A program made the translations under genes and the position numbers. This document shows positions 42,388 through 50,466 of a DNA stretch of 60,282 nt, piece after piece; position 1 is the first letter of the stretch; each line of letters begins with the position of its first letter. Source of the DNA: Neobacillus mesonae (GTDB lineage Bacteria; Bacillota; Bacilli; Bacillales; Cytobacillaceae); contig NZ_KV440949.1 of assembly GCF_001636315.1 (NCBI RefSeq), positions 2,852,689 through 2,912,970 on the forward strand, written 5' to 3'. The notes under the pieces are model-generated. The model ran no database searches. It was not told where the DNA came from and saw only the letters and a program-made list of their open reading frames with translations.

Positions 42388-43680
42388 ATGTCAGCAAATA
42401 CACTGGCAAATGAAATAAAAAAGGAACAACAGCAGGAACAGGAGTCATTAAATTTATTTTATTCAACCCAGACCGTTATCCAAAAGGCATTATCAAAATT
42501 AGGCTATACAAATGAAATGTTTGAGCTCTTAAAAGAGCCAATTCGCATGTTAACAGTCCGAATTCCGGTGAGAATGGATGATGGTTCAGTCCAAATCTTT
42601 ACTGGTTATCGTTCCCAGCATAATGATGCCGTAGGTCCGACAAAGGGCGGCGTTCGCTTTCATCCGGAGGTGGATGAGGAAGAGGTTAAGGCTTTATCAA
42701 TTTGGATGAGCTTGAAGTGCGGTATTACCGATCTTCCATATGGCGGCGGTAAGGGCGGAATTATTTGCGACCCAAGAAAAATGTCATTTAGAGAGCTTGA
42801 GAGACTAAGCCGCGGTTATGTTCGTGCAATTAGCCAAATTGTCGGTCCAACTAAAGATATTCCGGCACCGGACGTGTATACGAATTCACAAATTATGGCA
42901 TGGATGATGGACGAGTACAGCCGGTTACGCGAATTTGATTCACCTGCATTTATCACAGGAAAACCAATTGTTTTGGGTGGTTCAAAAGGCCGTGAAACTG
43001 CAACCGCAGCGGGTGTAACGATTTGTATCGAAGAAGCCGTGAAGAAAAAAGGGATGGAATTAAAAGGGGCACGCGTAGTTATTCAAGGCTTCGGTAATGC
43101 CGGCAGCTACTTAGCTAAATTCTTACATGATGCCGGTGCAAAGGTGGTCGCTGTTTCGGATGTTTACGGCGGAATTTATGACCCGGATGGTCTTGATATC
43201 AATTATCTTCTAGATAAGAGAGACAGCTTCGGCACCTTCTCGAAATTATTTGATAATACGATTACAAATAAAGAATTGCTGGAATTAGAGTGTGATATTC
43301 TTGTTCCTGCGGCAATTTCAAACCAAATTACAGCTCAAAATGCGGCCAATATTAAGGCGGCAATCGTTGTTGAAGCTGCTAATGGACCTACAACTCTTGA
43401 AGCAACTCATATTCTAACAGAGCGCGGCATTCTGCTTGTTCCGGATATTTTGGCAAGTGCTGGTGGGGTAACCGTATCTTATTTTGAATGGGTGCAAAAT
43501 AATCAAGGATATTATTGGTCAGAAGAAGAAGTGAAAGAAAAACTCGCAGCTGTGATGACTCAATCCTTTGATAGTATTTATAATACAGCTGAAGCACATG
43601 AAGTGGATATGCGTTTAGCCGCTTATATGGTTGGAATCAAAAAAGTCGCTGAGGCATCCCGCTTCCGTGGCTGGGTATAA
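42388..43680 (+). CDS. rocG: Catabolic glutamate dehydrogenase, RocG-like
   Basis: A 430-aa NAD-type glutamate dehydrogenase that converts glutamate to 2-oxoglutarate and ammonium in arginine and ornithine breakdown. The substrate domain has RSQHNDAVGPTKGGVRFHP and SLKCGITDLPYGGGKGGI with the catalytic lysines; PAPDVYTNSQIMAWMMDEYS follows. The Rossmann fold reads VVIQGFGNAGSYLAKF. ATG 42388 has AAGGGG 8 nt upstream; GTG 42379 overlaps that site. Promoter type and divergent activator favour RocG over the constitutive GudB. It cooperates with arginase at 4 kb in arginine use. Confidence 0.94.
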   Translation: MSANTLANEIKKEQQQEQESLNLFYSTQTVIQKALSKLGYTNEMFELLKEPIRMLTVRIPVRMDDGSVQIFTGYRSQHNDAVGPTKGGVRFHPEVDEEEVKALSIWMSLKCGITDLPYGGGKGGIICDPRKMSFRELERLSRGYVRAISQIVGPTKDIPAPDVYTNSQIMAWMMDEYSRLREFDSPAFITGKPIVLGGSKGRETATAAGVTICIEEAVKKKGMELKGARVVIQGFGNAGSYLAKFLHDAGAKVVAVSDVYGGIYDPDGLDINYLLDKRDSFGTFSKLFDNTITNKELLELECDILVPAAISNQITAQNAANIKAAIVVEAANGPTTLEATHILTERGILLVPDILASAGGVTVSYFEWVQNNQGYYWSEEEVKEKLAAVMTQSFDSIYNTAEAHEVDMRLAAYMVGIKKVAEASRFRGWV

Positions 43681-43693
43681 ATGATAATAAAGA

Positions 43694-43728
43694 AAAACTC
43701 TTTCCATTGAGATGGGAAGAGTTTTTTT
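43694..43728 (+). terminator. Glutamate dehydrogenase terminator
   Basis: AAAACTCTTTCC pairs with GGGAAGAGTTTT around ATTGAGAT; seven T residues follow. Confidence 0.9.
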
Positions 43729-43751
43729 GCATCTCAGGTGCAAGAATTGAT

Positions 43752-43825
43752 AGTGTAGATATCCTTTCGAAAAGTGTAGATATTGTCACAATTAGTGTAG
43801 ATATCTGCTATAAATCAAACGTTTG
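43752..43825 (+). repeat. Three phased direct repeats plus a palindrome before a small membrane protein
   Basis: AGTGTAGATAT occurs at 43752-43762, 43773-43783 and 43794-43804, each start exactly 21 bp from the last, or two helical turns. Then CAAACGTTTG (43816-43825) is a perfect palindrome. The arrangement suggests a protein-binding array on one face of the DNA. No promoter match was certain. Confidence 0.7.
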
Positions 43826-43985
43826 TTTGAAAATCCCGCTATGTTTCCCGACAATTTGTTTTATTTTTACATAGGCTTAATGTCTTCCTATCTGTAATGC
43901 CAATAGGGTGTTTTTGGAAGGAATTATTGGCGGTTTCAGAGAAAATATGTTTGAATAAATTGTAAAAAGGGAGAGTTTTTGAAAA

Positions 43986-44195
43986 GTGACATTTATAAAA
44001 AATAGAAAATTAATTGGGATAACGTGGATTTTTGCATTCCTGTTTTTGGTGATTTGTTTGTTAACAATGGCTTATAGTTACTTTAATACCGAAGAAATGA
44101 GTTTAGCCGTAGATCAATGTTACAAAAATGGAGGGGAAGTTGTTCTAGAAATTAATAATCATCTTACTAATAGCTATTCTTTTGAATGTAAATAA
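43986..44195 (+). CDS. Small single-pass membrane protein of unknown function
   Basis: A 69-aa protein starting at GTG 43986, with GGGAGAG about 10 nt upstream. The basic start (FIKNRKLIG) is followed by one transmembrane helix (about 10-30, ITWIFAFLFLVICLLTMAYS). A 38-residue outside tail contains Cys45 and the penultimate Cys68, which could form a disulfide. The last part reads DQCYKNGGEVVLEINNHLTN then SYSFECK. I do not recognise a named family. It is set apart from neighbours and lies about 180 bp downstream of the phased repeats. A degenerate palindrome-family relic (AACGTCCCTATGCATC near 44250) follows. Confidence 0.65.
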   Translation: MTFIKNRKLIGITWIFAFLFLVICLLTMAYSYFNTEEMSLAVDQCYKNGGEVVLEINNHLTNSYSFECK

Positions 44196-44402
44196 TAAGG
44201 CGCTGTGCATAAGAAAGACTGCTTTATGTGTAATTGATGAGTTGGAAGAAACGTCCCTATGCATCACTATGTTTCCTGAATATGGATTGGAATTACATTA
44301 TTGTAATTTTTATTCCTGTGTGTTAAACTAAAAACTAGTTATTCATTTTGAAATGCATTTTATTGTGTAAATGATAAATTAATATTTTAATTTGTTTAGG
44401 AG

Positions 44403-44456
44403 GAGCCTGTCACCAAGGGGGAAGTATGTCCCTTTGGTGACAGGCTCTTTTTGTAT
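44403..44456 (+). terminator. Strong hairpin terminator just upstream of the DUF1646 gene
   Basis: GAGCCTGTCACCAAGGG pairs with CCCTTTGGTGACAGGCTC (one bulge) and TTTTTG follows. It ends about 15 nt before the next ribosome binding site. A possible promoter (TTGAAA near 44349 with ATGATA 17 bp on) lies before it, so it may work as an attenuator, or it may simply end transcripts from the small gene upstream. Confidence 0.8.
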
Positions 44457-44483
44457 TTAAAATTAAAAAAAGGAAGTGATTGA

Positions 44484-45557
44484 ATGATCATCGGTTTGTC
44501 CATCATCTTGCTGCTTGTACTATTCTTGCCTTTCACAAAGTTTGTCGAGCGAAACCTAGAAGTGTTTTTATTTATTATGGGGATTGCAGCTGTAGTGGTT
44601 AGTCAGGTATTTTCCTGGCCGCTTGTAAAGGAAGCGTTAATCCATCCAATCAACATTACGCTGGCTGTTCTATTCGCTGGTCTTTTGTTCCGCTGGTTCC
44701 AGGGGCCAATTGAAAAAGGAATTGCTTGGATCAGCAATGTTATGCCATATCGCTTGTTTATTGCATTATTTGTTATCGTTTTAGGTCTCATTTCGAGTGT
44801 GATTACCGCCATCATTGCTGCTATTATTCTTGTAGCTGTAGTTGGTGTTTTACGCCTTGATCGAAAGTCAGAAATCCGCCTGGTGGTCTTAGCGTGTTTC
44901 GCCATCGGCTTAGGGGCAGTGCTGACACCAATTGGGGAACCGCTTTCAACGATTGTGGTTAGTAAATTAAATGAGGATTTTCTTTATTTATTTAAATTAG
45001 TAGGGGCCTCTGTTATCCCTTCCGTCATTGTTTTTGGCGTACTGGCTGCTTTTATGATTAAACCTCGAAACCAGTTTGATAGTATTTCAGGGAAATCTGA
45101 AATTGCCGCTGGATTAGAGGCAGAGGGACAAACCCCTCAGTCAAATGTAGGTAGGCAAACAGAGAAGGAATCTTACGGGGAAATCATTATCCGCAGTTTA
45201 AAAATTTATTTGTTCGTTATGGCGCTTACGTTTCTTGGCGCTGGGTTCGAGCCATTTATCGAGGCTTATATCCTAGGCTTAAGTCCAAAGCTTATGTATT
45301 GGATCAACATGGTGTCGGCGATATTGGATAATGCCACACTTGCTGCCGCGGAAATCAGTCCTGTCATGAATGACGAAACTATTAAGGATATTCTGATGGG
45401 ACTTCTAATTAGCGGCGGAATGTTAATTCCAGGGAATATTCCGAATATCATTGCCGCAGGTAAATTAAAAATTACAAGCGGTGAATATGCCCGGTTTGCC
45501 TTCCCAATAGGACTGGCAGCAATGGCCATCTACTTTATTGTCATTCTTGTAGTCTAA
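44484..45557 (+). CDS. DUF1646 family ion transporter
   Basis: A 357-aa integral membrane protein with about ten helices. Recognisable family blocks are HPINITLAVLFAGLLFRWFQ, LISSVITAIIAAIILVAVVG with GVLRLDRKSEIRLVVLACFA, TPIGEPLSTIVV, and NMVSAILDNATLAAAEISP near the C-terminus. The TPIGEPL and DNATLA motifs resemble the ion-transporter superfamily, and DUF1646 genes are associated with sodium in some bacteria. AAGGAAGTGATTG precedes ATG 44484. A possible attenuator lies just upstream. The substrate is inferred, not shown. Confidence 0.85.
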   Translation: MIIGLSIILLLVLFLPFTKFVERNLEVFLFIMGIAAVVVSQVFSWPLVKEALIHPINITLAVLFAGLLFRWFQGPIEKGIAWISNVMPYRLFIALFVIVLGLISSVITAIIAAIILVAVVGVLRLDRKSEIRLVVLACFAIGLGAVLTPIGEPLSTIVVSKLNEDFLYLFKLVGASVIPSVIVFGVLAAFMIKPRNQFDSISGKSEIAAGLEAEGQTPQSNVGRQTEKESYGEIIIRSLKIYLFVMALTFLGAGFEPFIEAYILGLSPKLMYWINMVSAILDNATLAAAEISPVMNDETIKDILMGLLISGGMLIPGNIPNIIAAGKLKITSGEYARFAFPIGLAAMAIYFIVILVV

Positions 45558-45568
45558 CAACTTAATTG

Positions 45569-45611
45569 AAAAGCCGGCCTTCGCTAAAATCAAGCGGGGC
45601 CGGCTTTTTTT
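45569..45611 (+). terminator. Bidirectional terminator between the DUF1646 gene and cdaS
   Basis: AAAAGCCGGCC pairs with GGCCGGCTTTT, with CGCT/AGCG continuing inward. T-runs lie on both strands between convergent genes. Just beyond, CAGAACCGCCCCCCGTG is a half relic of the dispersed palindrome family. Confidence 0.9.
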
Positions 45612-45651
45612 AAGCACCAGAACCGCCCCCCGTGTTTTACTTGAATACAAA

Positions 45652-46275
45652 CTAATGTATGGATTGAGCAGTTGCTATGGGATGGAGTTTTCCCTCTTGT
45701 GCAAAAGAGACTTTACCGGTCTCTTCTGATACAACTAATACAAGAGCATCACATAGCTCTGATAAACCTAGTGCGGCGCGGTGACGGGTGCCGAGTTTTT
45801 TTCCGATTATAACTGCAGTTGTTAAGGGAAGGACGTTTGCCGCTGAAACGATTTGATTACCACGAATTAACACGGCTCCATCATGGAGAGGGTTTCCGGG
45901 ATAAAAAATGGCTTCTAACAATGCAGGGGTTAAGGCAGCTCTAATATCTGTTCCTTTTTGGATTAACAAATCTAGAGAATCATTTCGTTGGACCACTATT
46001 AACGCACCATGGCGGCGTGCCGACAACCTCTCAACACAAATGGATAAGTCCTCATATTTTTCTGTAAATGCAGATAAATAGCAGTTTAGATAAAAGGAAG
46101 ATGCAACTGATTCGATTTGTATCATTTTATTCTTAATTTCCTCTAATTTACCCAAGAGACAACAGTTTTCGTTATCTAAAATTTCTAAGCTATATTGGAG
46201 TTCATTGGTAATATGCTGTATTCCTTTCGACAATTGCTGCTTCATTGGGGAAAAATCACAATTAGTTTCGTTCAC
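45652..46275 (-). CDS. cdaS: Sporulation-type diadenylate cyclase CdaS
   Basis: A 207-aa soluble c-di-AMP synthase, the same length as B. subtilis CdaS (YojJ). An N-terminal two-helix inhibitory region (about 5-60) precedes the DAC domain with NPLHDGAVLIRGN (DGA) and GTRHRAALGLSE (RHR). CdaS is normally made in the forespore, where c-di-AMP aids germination; I could not confirm a sigma-G promoter by eye. The start is GTG 46275. It gives the window a second cyclase beside cdaA. Confidence 0.95.
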   Translation of the reverse strand: MNETNCDFSPMKQQLSKGIQHITNELQYSLEILDNENCCLLGKLEEIKNKMIQIESVASSFYLNCYLSAFTEKYEDLSICVERLSARRHGALIVVQRNDSLDLLIQKGTDIRAALTPALLEAIFYPGNPLHDGAVLIRGNQIVSAANVLPLTTAVIIGKKLGTRHRAALGLSELCDALVLVVSEETGKVSFAQEGKLHPIATAQSIH

Positions 46276-46417
46276 ATGTCTACAACTCCAATCATTACAA
46301 TTTTAAAAAAACTCTTTTAAAAATAGACCTAGTTTGCTTTTTAACATAGCAGGTATTTTTATCATAAACTCACCTGACGTTTAAGTGCATACCTTAAATT
46401 ATGATCACTTTAGGAAA

Positions 46418-47677
46418 TCAAATGATTTTTTGGGGAATCATAAATTCATTCACTAATATTCCCGATTGAGGAAAGTGTAATCCTAATTGCCAAGCACCAA
46501 TTCCTCTTAACCGATAATTTACAAATAACTGGAGCTTTTGAGCGCGGGCCCTGGCGTCTTCGAACCATACAATGTGTCTTTTTCCCGTTTCGTCTCGATA
46601 TTGAAAGAAAGGCTGTTGATATTCTGTAGAATATTGGATAGGTACTTGATATTTCATAGCAGTTTCTATTGCGCTGGAAACAGAAACTGCACGGGCACTT
46701 TCTACAGTTCCATTTGTCATGGTCCAGTCGTACCCATAGCGAGGAACACCCAGGATAATTTTATTTCCTCTCATATTATTAAGAGCATAAACGATTGTTT
46801 GTCTTACTTCTTTAATTGGAGCCACAGGGCCAGGGGGACTGCTTGCTTCGTGCCAGTCATAAGCCATAATAAAAACAAAATCAACAGCTGCTCCAATTCC
46901 ACCGTAATCATACCCCTTTAACCAAGGTATATCATCACTTGTCTTAGCTGGTACGGCAACAGATGTATAATAACCTTCTGGCCTCAATCGTTCACTCAGC
47001 GAACGTAGGAAGCCGCTATATATATCCCTTTCTCCTTCACGTATTCGTTCAAAATCAATATTCACACCAGCATAATTTTTAGTTTTTACTAGGTTATAAA
47101 TATTTGTAATCAATCGCTCTCTAATTTCCGGAGTATTTAATACCCTTTTTGTTAATTCGGGATTAAATCCAGTCTCGGTTAAATTCGTAATAACGGCAAG
47201 AGGTGCTACATTGTTCTCTCGTGATAGCCTAATGAGCTGCTGATCATTTAAAGTACTCAAACCTCCATCTTCAAGGACATGGTATTCGAAAATGCCAAAA
47301 AAGGTATTAATCGGTGCAAATCTCTGTACAAGCCATTGGTTCATCTCAGGTGTAGAAGGAGTTATATAACTAAAACCTTCCGCTTCATATTTAGGTCTTG
47401 GGGGCAAGTATAATTTCATACCAACCATTAAGGTATCAGATTGTAGACCATTATATAAACGTATTGTTTCAACAGGAATGAAACTCATCTGGGAAATCAA
47501 ATAGAGTGAATCTCCAGGCTGAACAATATACATATCCGATGGAATGAGTAAATCTTGCCCTGGGACTAATCGATCTGTTTTTAATCCATTTATTATACGT
47601 ATGCTGTCCATAGTAACTTGATATTTTGTTGCAATGGAAAAAATGGAATCCCCCGTTTTAACGATATATATAAACAT
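46418..47677 (-). CDS. sleL: Spore cortex N-acetylglucosaminidase, SleL/YaaH-like (LysM-LysM-GH18)
   Basis: A 419-aa cortical-fragment lytic enzyme acting on spore peptidoglycan during germination. Two LysM domains lie at residues 2-46 (YIVKTGDSIFSIATKYQVT) and 49-93 (YIVQPGDSLYLISQ). The GH18 barrel spans about 100-419, with catalytic NIDFE in YAGVNIDFERI and late motif YDWTMTNG. There is no signal peptide, as usual for spore-coat-located YaaH/SleL. GAGGTGG precedes ATG 47677. It lies upstream of cdaS on the same strand with about 140 bp between, so the two may share spore timing. Confidence 0.93.
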   Translation of the reverse strand: MFIYIVKTGDSIFSIATKYQVTMDSIRIINGLKTDRLVPGQDLLIPSDMYIVQPGDSLYLISQMSFIPVETIRLYNGLQSDTLMVGMKLYLPPRPKYEAEGFSYITPSTPEMNQWLVQRFAPINTFFGIFEYHVLEDGGLSTLNDQQLIRLSRENNVAPLAVITNLTETGFNPELTKRVLNTPEIRERLITNIYNLVKTKNYAGVNIDFERIREGERDIYSGFLRSLSERLRPEGYYTSVAVPAKTSDDIPWLKGYDYGGIGAAVDFVFIMAYDWHEASSPPGPVAPIKEVRQTIVYALNNMRGNKIILGVPRYGYDWTMTNGTVESARAVSVSSAIETAMKYQVPIQYSTEYQQPFFQYRDETGKRHIVWFEDARARAQKLQLFVNYRLRGIGAWQLGLHFPQSGILVNEFMIPQKII

Positions 47678-47819
47678 AGTTCCACCTCGCCTCAGAAGTT
47701 TGTATTAATTCAATATATGTGGTAGTTTTTTTGGAATGTCTGAAAAATGAACACCTTTGATTAAAGAGGGGGCGAGTAAACATGGAAAAATAGAAAATAT
47801 ACCGCTAAAATTTGGAGGG

Positions 47820-47883
47820 GCATAAAATGACGAACAGGCTACTTTTTACCAGAAGTACTGTTCATTTTATGCACCTTGGCTAA
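47820..47883 (+). other. Hairpin containing a possible 18-codon leader ORF before the phosphoesterase gene
   Basis: GCATAAAATGA and CAG on the left pair with CTG and TTCATTTTATGC on the right, apart from a three-base bulge. Within it GGAGGGG lies 6 nt before ATG 47827, opening MTNRLLFTRSTVHFMHLG and stopping at 47881. It could be a leader peptide or chance. Confidence 0.4.
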
Positions 47884-47923
47884 TAATAGAATTAAGAATT
47901 GAAAGGAAAGAAGGCATACCGAA

Positions 47924-48802
47924 TTGTTTAAAAAATGGGGAATTCTCATCTTATTAGTCGTTGTCGTTTTAAATGCCTGTGGACCTAATCTTCAGCCAAA
48001 AAATCAAACACCTATTGAAAAAAATATCACTACTAAGGGGGAATTCCCAAACATTGATCATATTGTCATTGTGATTGAAGAAAATCGATCACAAGAAGCA
48101 ATTGAAGGGAATAAGAAAGCCCCTTATATTAATTCACTAATGAAACAGGGCGCCAACTTTACTAATTATTATGCCATTGAACACCCGAGTCAACCTAACT
48201 ATTTGGATTTGTTTTCTGGATCTAATCAGGGTGTGACAGATGATAAGGTTCCTAACGCGAAATTTACAACAGATAATTTGGCAAGTGAGCTGACTGCCAA
48301 AAATTATACATTTGCTGGCTATTCCGAAGACCTTCCTTCTATTGGCTTTGAGGGGGAATCTACAGGTCCTGGGGGGTATGCACGTAAGCATAATCCTTGG
48401 GTAAACTTTACGAACGTCCCTAAAGAGGCAAATCAGCCATTAACAAATTTTCCAAAGGATTTTTCAAAACTGCCGACAGTGTCATTCGTTATCCCGGCCT
48501 TACGCAATGACATGCATGACGGCTCCATTAAGGAAGGAGATAATTGGCTGAAGGAACATATCGATCCATATGTCCAATGGGCGACAAAGCATAACAGTTT
48601 ATTAATTGTTACATGGGATGAGGACGACCATTCACAAGACAACAAAATCCCGACCTTTTTCGTCGGCCCAATGGTCAAGCCAGGCCAATATAACGAAAAA
48701 TTAAATCACTACAATCTATTAAGAACCCTTGAAGACCTATACGGTTTAAAGCATTTGGGTGAAAGCGAGAGGGTAGAATCTATAAAAAACATATGGAAAT
48801 AA
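47924..48802 (+). CDS. Phosphoesterase-family lipoprotein (acid phosphatase/phospholipase C-like)
   Basis: A 292-aa secreted lipoprotein with lipobox VLNAC (Cys19). Phosphoesterase (AcpA/PlcC type) motifs follow: HIVIVIEENRSQEAI with the metal glutamate and asparagine, EHPSQPNYLDLFSG, HNPWVNF, and LLIVTWDEDDHSQDNKIPTF with the metal aspartates. It would hydrolyse phosphate esters outside the cell. The start is TTG 47924, with GAAAGGAAAGAAGG upstream. The gene ends before a full palindromic repeat. Substrate preference is not evident. Confidence 0.87.
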   Translation: MFKKWGILILLVVVVLNACGPNLQPKNQTPIEKNITTKGEFPNIDHIVIVIEENRSQEAIEGNKKAPYINSLMKQGANFTNYYAIEHPSQPNYLDLFSGSNQGVTDDKVPNAKFTTDNLASELTAKNYTFAGYSEDLPSIGFEGESTGPGGYARKHNPWVNFTNVPKEANQPLTNFPKDFSKLPTVSFVIPALRNDMHDGSIKEGDNWLKEHIDPYVQWATKHNSLLIVTWDEDDHSQDNKIPTFFVGPMVKPGQYNEKLNHYNLLRTLEDLYGLKHLGESERVESIKNIWK

Positions 48803-48815
48803 CATAAGATTAAAT

Positions 48816-48871
48816 ACGGGACGGTTCTCCTGTTTCATTTGCAAGAAATGAAACGCAGGAACCGTCCCCGT
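48816..48871 (+). repeat. Full palindrome-family element between convergent genes
   Basis: ACGGGACGGTTCTCCTGTTT and GCAGGAACCGTCCCCGT pair along most of their length, with inner TTTCATTTG/AAATGAAA arms. It lies between the phosphoesterase and ywqN-like genes and probably terminates both. Confidence 0.9.
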
Positions 48872-48883
48872 CTTTTAGCAAAT

Positions 48884-49426
48884 CTAATTGATAAATCCTT
48901 TTTGCAGTTGATTAGCGGCGAATAAAGCATTCTTATCATTCAGAATGTCTCCCGGTTTATTTCCTTCTCCTAGAATGTACCCTTCAAATGAGATTCCCAT
49001 AAAATCAAAGATATGTTGAAACTGTTGTATCATTGGTAATCCTTTGATATTAGGGGCATCTCCTCCTACAGCAATGACATATGCTTTTTTCTGTGACATT
49101 TGCTTTTTAAAATCTAGGTATTTTACATCTCTTAACGTTTGTGACCATCGATCAATAAAATTCTTCATTGTACCTGACATGCTATACCAGTAAATAGGTG
49201 TAGAAAAAATGATAATGTCATGTGGTAAAACCCGATCAATTATGGAGTTATAATCATCATCTACAGCTTGGAATCCTTCTTCTGCATGACGACCATCGAT
49301 AATCGATTGAATATGAAAGTCCCGTAAATATATTTTTTCTACTTCTATCCCTTGAATGGCTTGTTCCGTTAACGTTTCGGAGTTTCCGTCAGGACGGGTA
49401 CTTCCGTAAATAACTGCGATTGTCAT
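48884..49426 (-). CDS. ywqN: Flavodoxin-fold NAD(P)H-dependent FMN reductase, YwqN-like
   Basis: A 180-aa flavoprotein of the NADPH-dependent FMN reductase group. The N-terminal FMN phosphate loop is YGSTRPDGNSETL; FSTPIYWYSMSGTMKNFIDR is the conserved flavin-ring motif and AYVIAVGGDAP follows. Length and motifs fit YwqN of B. subtilis (about 181 aa), where it also lies next to a LysR gene (ywqM), as here. It probably reduces quinones or related electrophiles; the substrate is unproven. The start ATG 49426 is preceded by GGAGAGATTTAACTC. Confidence 0.86.
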   Translation of the reverse strand: MTIAVIYGSTRPDGNSETLTEQAIQGIEVEKIYLRDFHIQSIIDGRHAEEGFQAVDDDYNSIIDRVLPHDIIIFSTPIYWYSMSGTMKNFIDRWSQTLRDVKYLDFKKQMSQKKAYVIAVGGDAPNIKGLPMIQQFQHIFDFMGISFEGYILGEGNKPGDILNDKNALFAANQLQKGFIN

Positions 49427-49510
49427 GAGTTAAATCTCTCCTTTAAATAACTTTTATTACCATCATTGATATTTTATAATGTAATTATAAATCAATAAAG
49501 ATGATTATTT

Positions 49511-49523
49511 TGATTGAATCAAT
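49511..49523 (+). promoter_or_regulatory. Candidate LysR-type operator in the divergent gap
   Basis: TTGATT-G-AATCAA is a perfect 13-bp palindrome with the T-N11-A form expected for LysR regulators. It lies in the 122-bp gap between the ywqN-like and LysR genes, 25 bp before the LysR start, and could serve both. Confidence 0.5.
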
Positions 49524-49548
49524 CGGAAACGGCGATTAGGGTGATGAA

Positions 49549-50442
49549 ATGGAAATTAAACAATTGATTACATTTAATATGGCTGCAGAAACTTTGAATT
49601 TTACGCAAACGGCTAAACTTTTAAATTTTGCACAATCAAGTGTTACAGCACAAATAAAAGCACTTGAGGCTGAAATGGGCACACCTTTATTTGAACGTCT
49701 TGGGAAGCGATTATCATTAACAGATGCTGGATGCCGGTTTAAAACCTATGCGGAAAAAATGATCAGAATTAGTGAAGAGGCAAAGTTGATTGTAAGTGGA
49801 ACAGAGGAACAGACAGGCACCCTGATGGTAGGAGCACAGGAAAGTCAGTGTACCTACCGACTTCCATCAATTCTAAAAGAATTTAAATCTTTATTCCCTC
49901 AGGTAAAGCTTATTTTCAAACCGGCTCATTCTGATGAAATGGCGAGGGAACAGCTGGCAGGGGGAGTACTCGATGTAGCCTTCATTATGGATACATGCAG
50001 GCCCGGGGAAGCGCTGGTAATAGAACCATTAATTAAAGAGGAACTCGTAATCGTGGCGTCATCTACCCATCCATTGTTGCAGAAATCAGAAGTTTCACCA
50101 GAAGATCTGGAACATGAAACACTTCTGTTGACTGAAGCAGGCTGCTCCTACCGTAATATTTTTGAGGACATTTTCCGTGCAGCAGGAGTGTACGCATTAA
50201 ATAAAATAGAATTTGGAAGCATAGAAGCCATAAAACAATGTATAATAGCAGGGCTTGGCATCGCTTTGTTACCGAAGATGGCAGTAGAGGCAGATATTAA
50301 AGCGGGAAGAATGAATGAGCTGGGGTGGAAAAATACCGCAGCACCAACTTATACTCAAATAGCATGGCATAAAGACAAATGGATGACACCACCTTTAAAG
50401 GCTTTTATTGATTTAACACGACAAACATTTAAAAACTATTAA
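49549..50442 (+). CDS. ywqM: LysR-family transcription regulator, YwqM-like
   Basis: A 297-aa LysR regulator. The winged helix-turn-helix reads FNMAAETLNFTQTAKLLNFA and QSSVTAQIKALEAEMGTPLF. The effector domain (about 90-290) has the usual two-lobe pattern (TLMVGAQESQCTYRLPSILK). LysR proteins generally activate a divergent gene, here the ywqN-like reductase, in response to a small molecule that cannot be named. ATG 49549 follows GGGTGATGAA. The ywqM-ywqN pairing is as in B. subtilis. Confidence 0.87.
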   Translation: MEIKQLITFNMAAETLNFTQTAKLLNFAQSSVTAQIKALEAEMGTPLFERLGKRLSLTDAGCRFKTYAEKMIRISEEAKLIVSGTEEQTGTLMVGAQESQCTYRLPSILKEFKSLFPQVKLIFKPAHSDEMAREQLAGGVLDVAFIMDTCRPGEALVIEPLIKEELVIVASSTHPLLQKSEVSPEDLEHETLLLTEAGCSYRNIFEDIFRAAGVYALNKIEFGSIEAIKQCIIAGLGIALLPKMAVEADIKAGRMNELGWKNTAAPTYTQIAWHKDKWMTPPLKAFIDLTRQTFKNY

Positions 50443-50466
50443 CTCAAAGGTCTAGTTTTTTGAAAT

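Noticed and set aside
42221..42418. 65-codon open frame across the glutamate dehydrogenase promoter
   Set aside because: It spans the activator sites, the sigma-54 promoter and the dehydrogenase start, and has no similarity I recognise.
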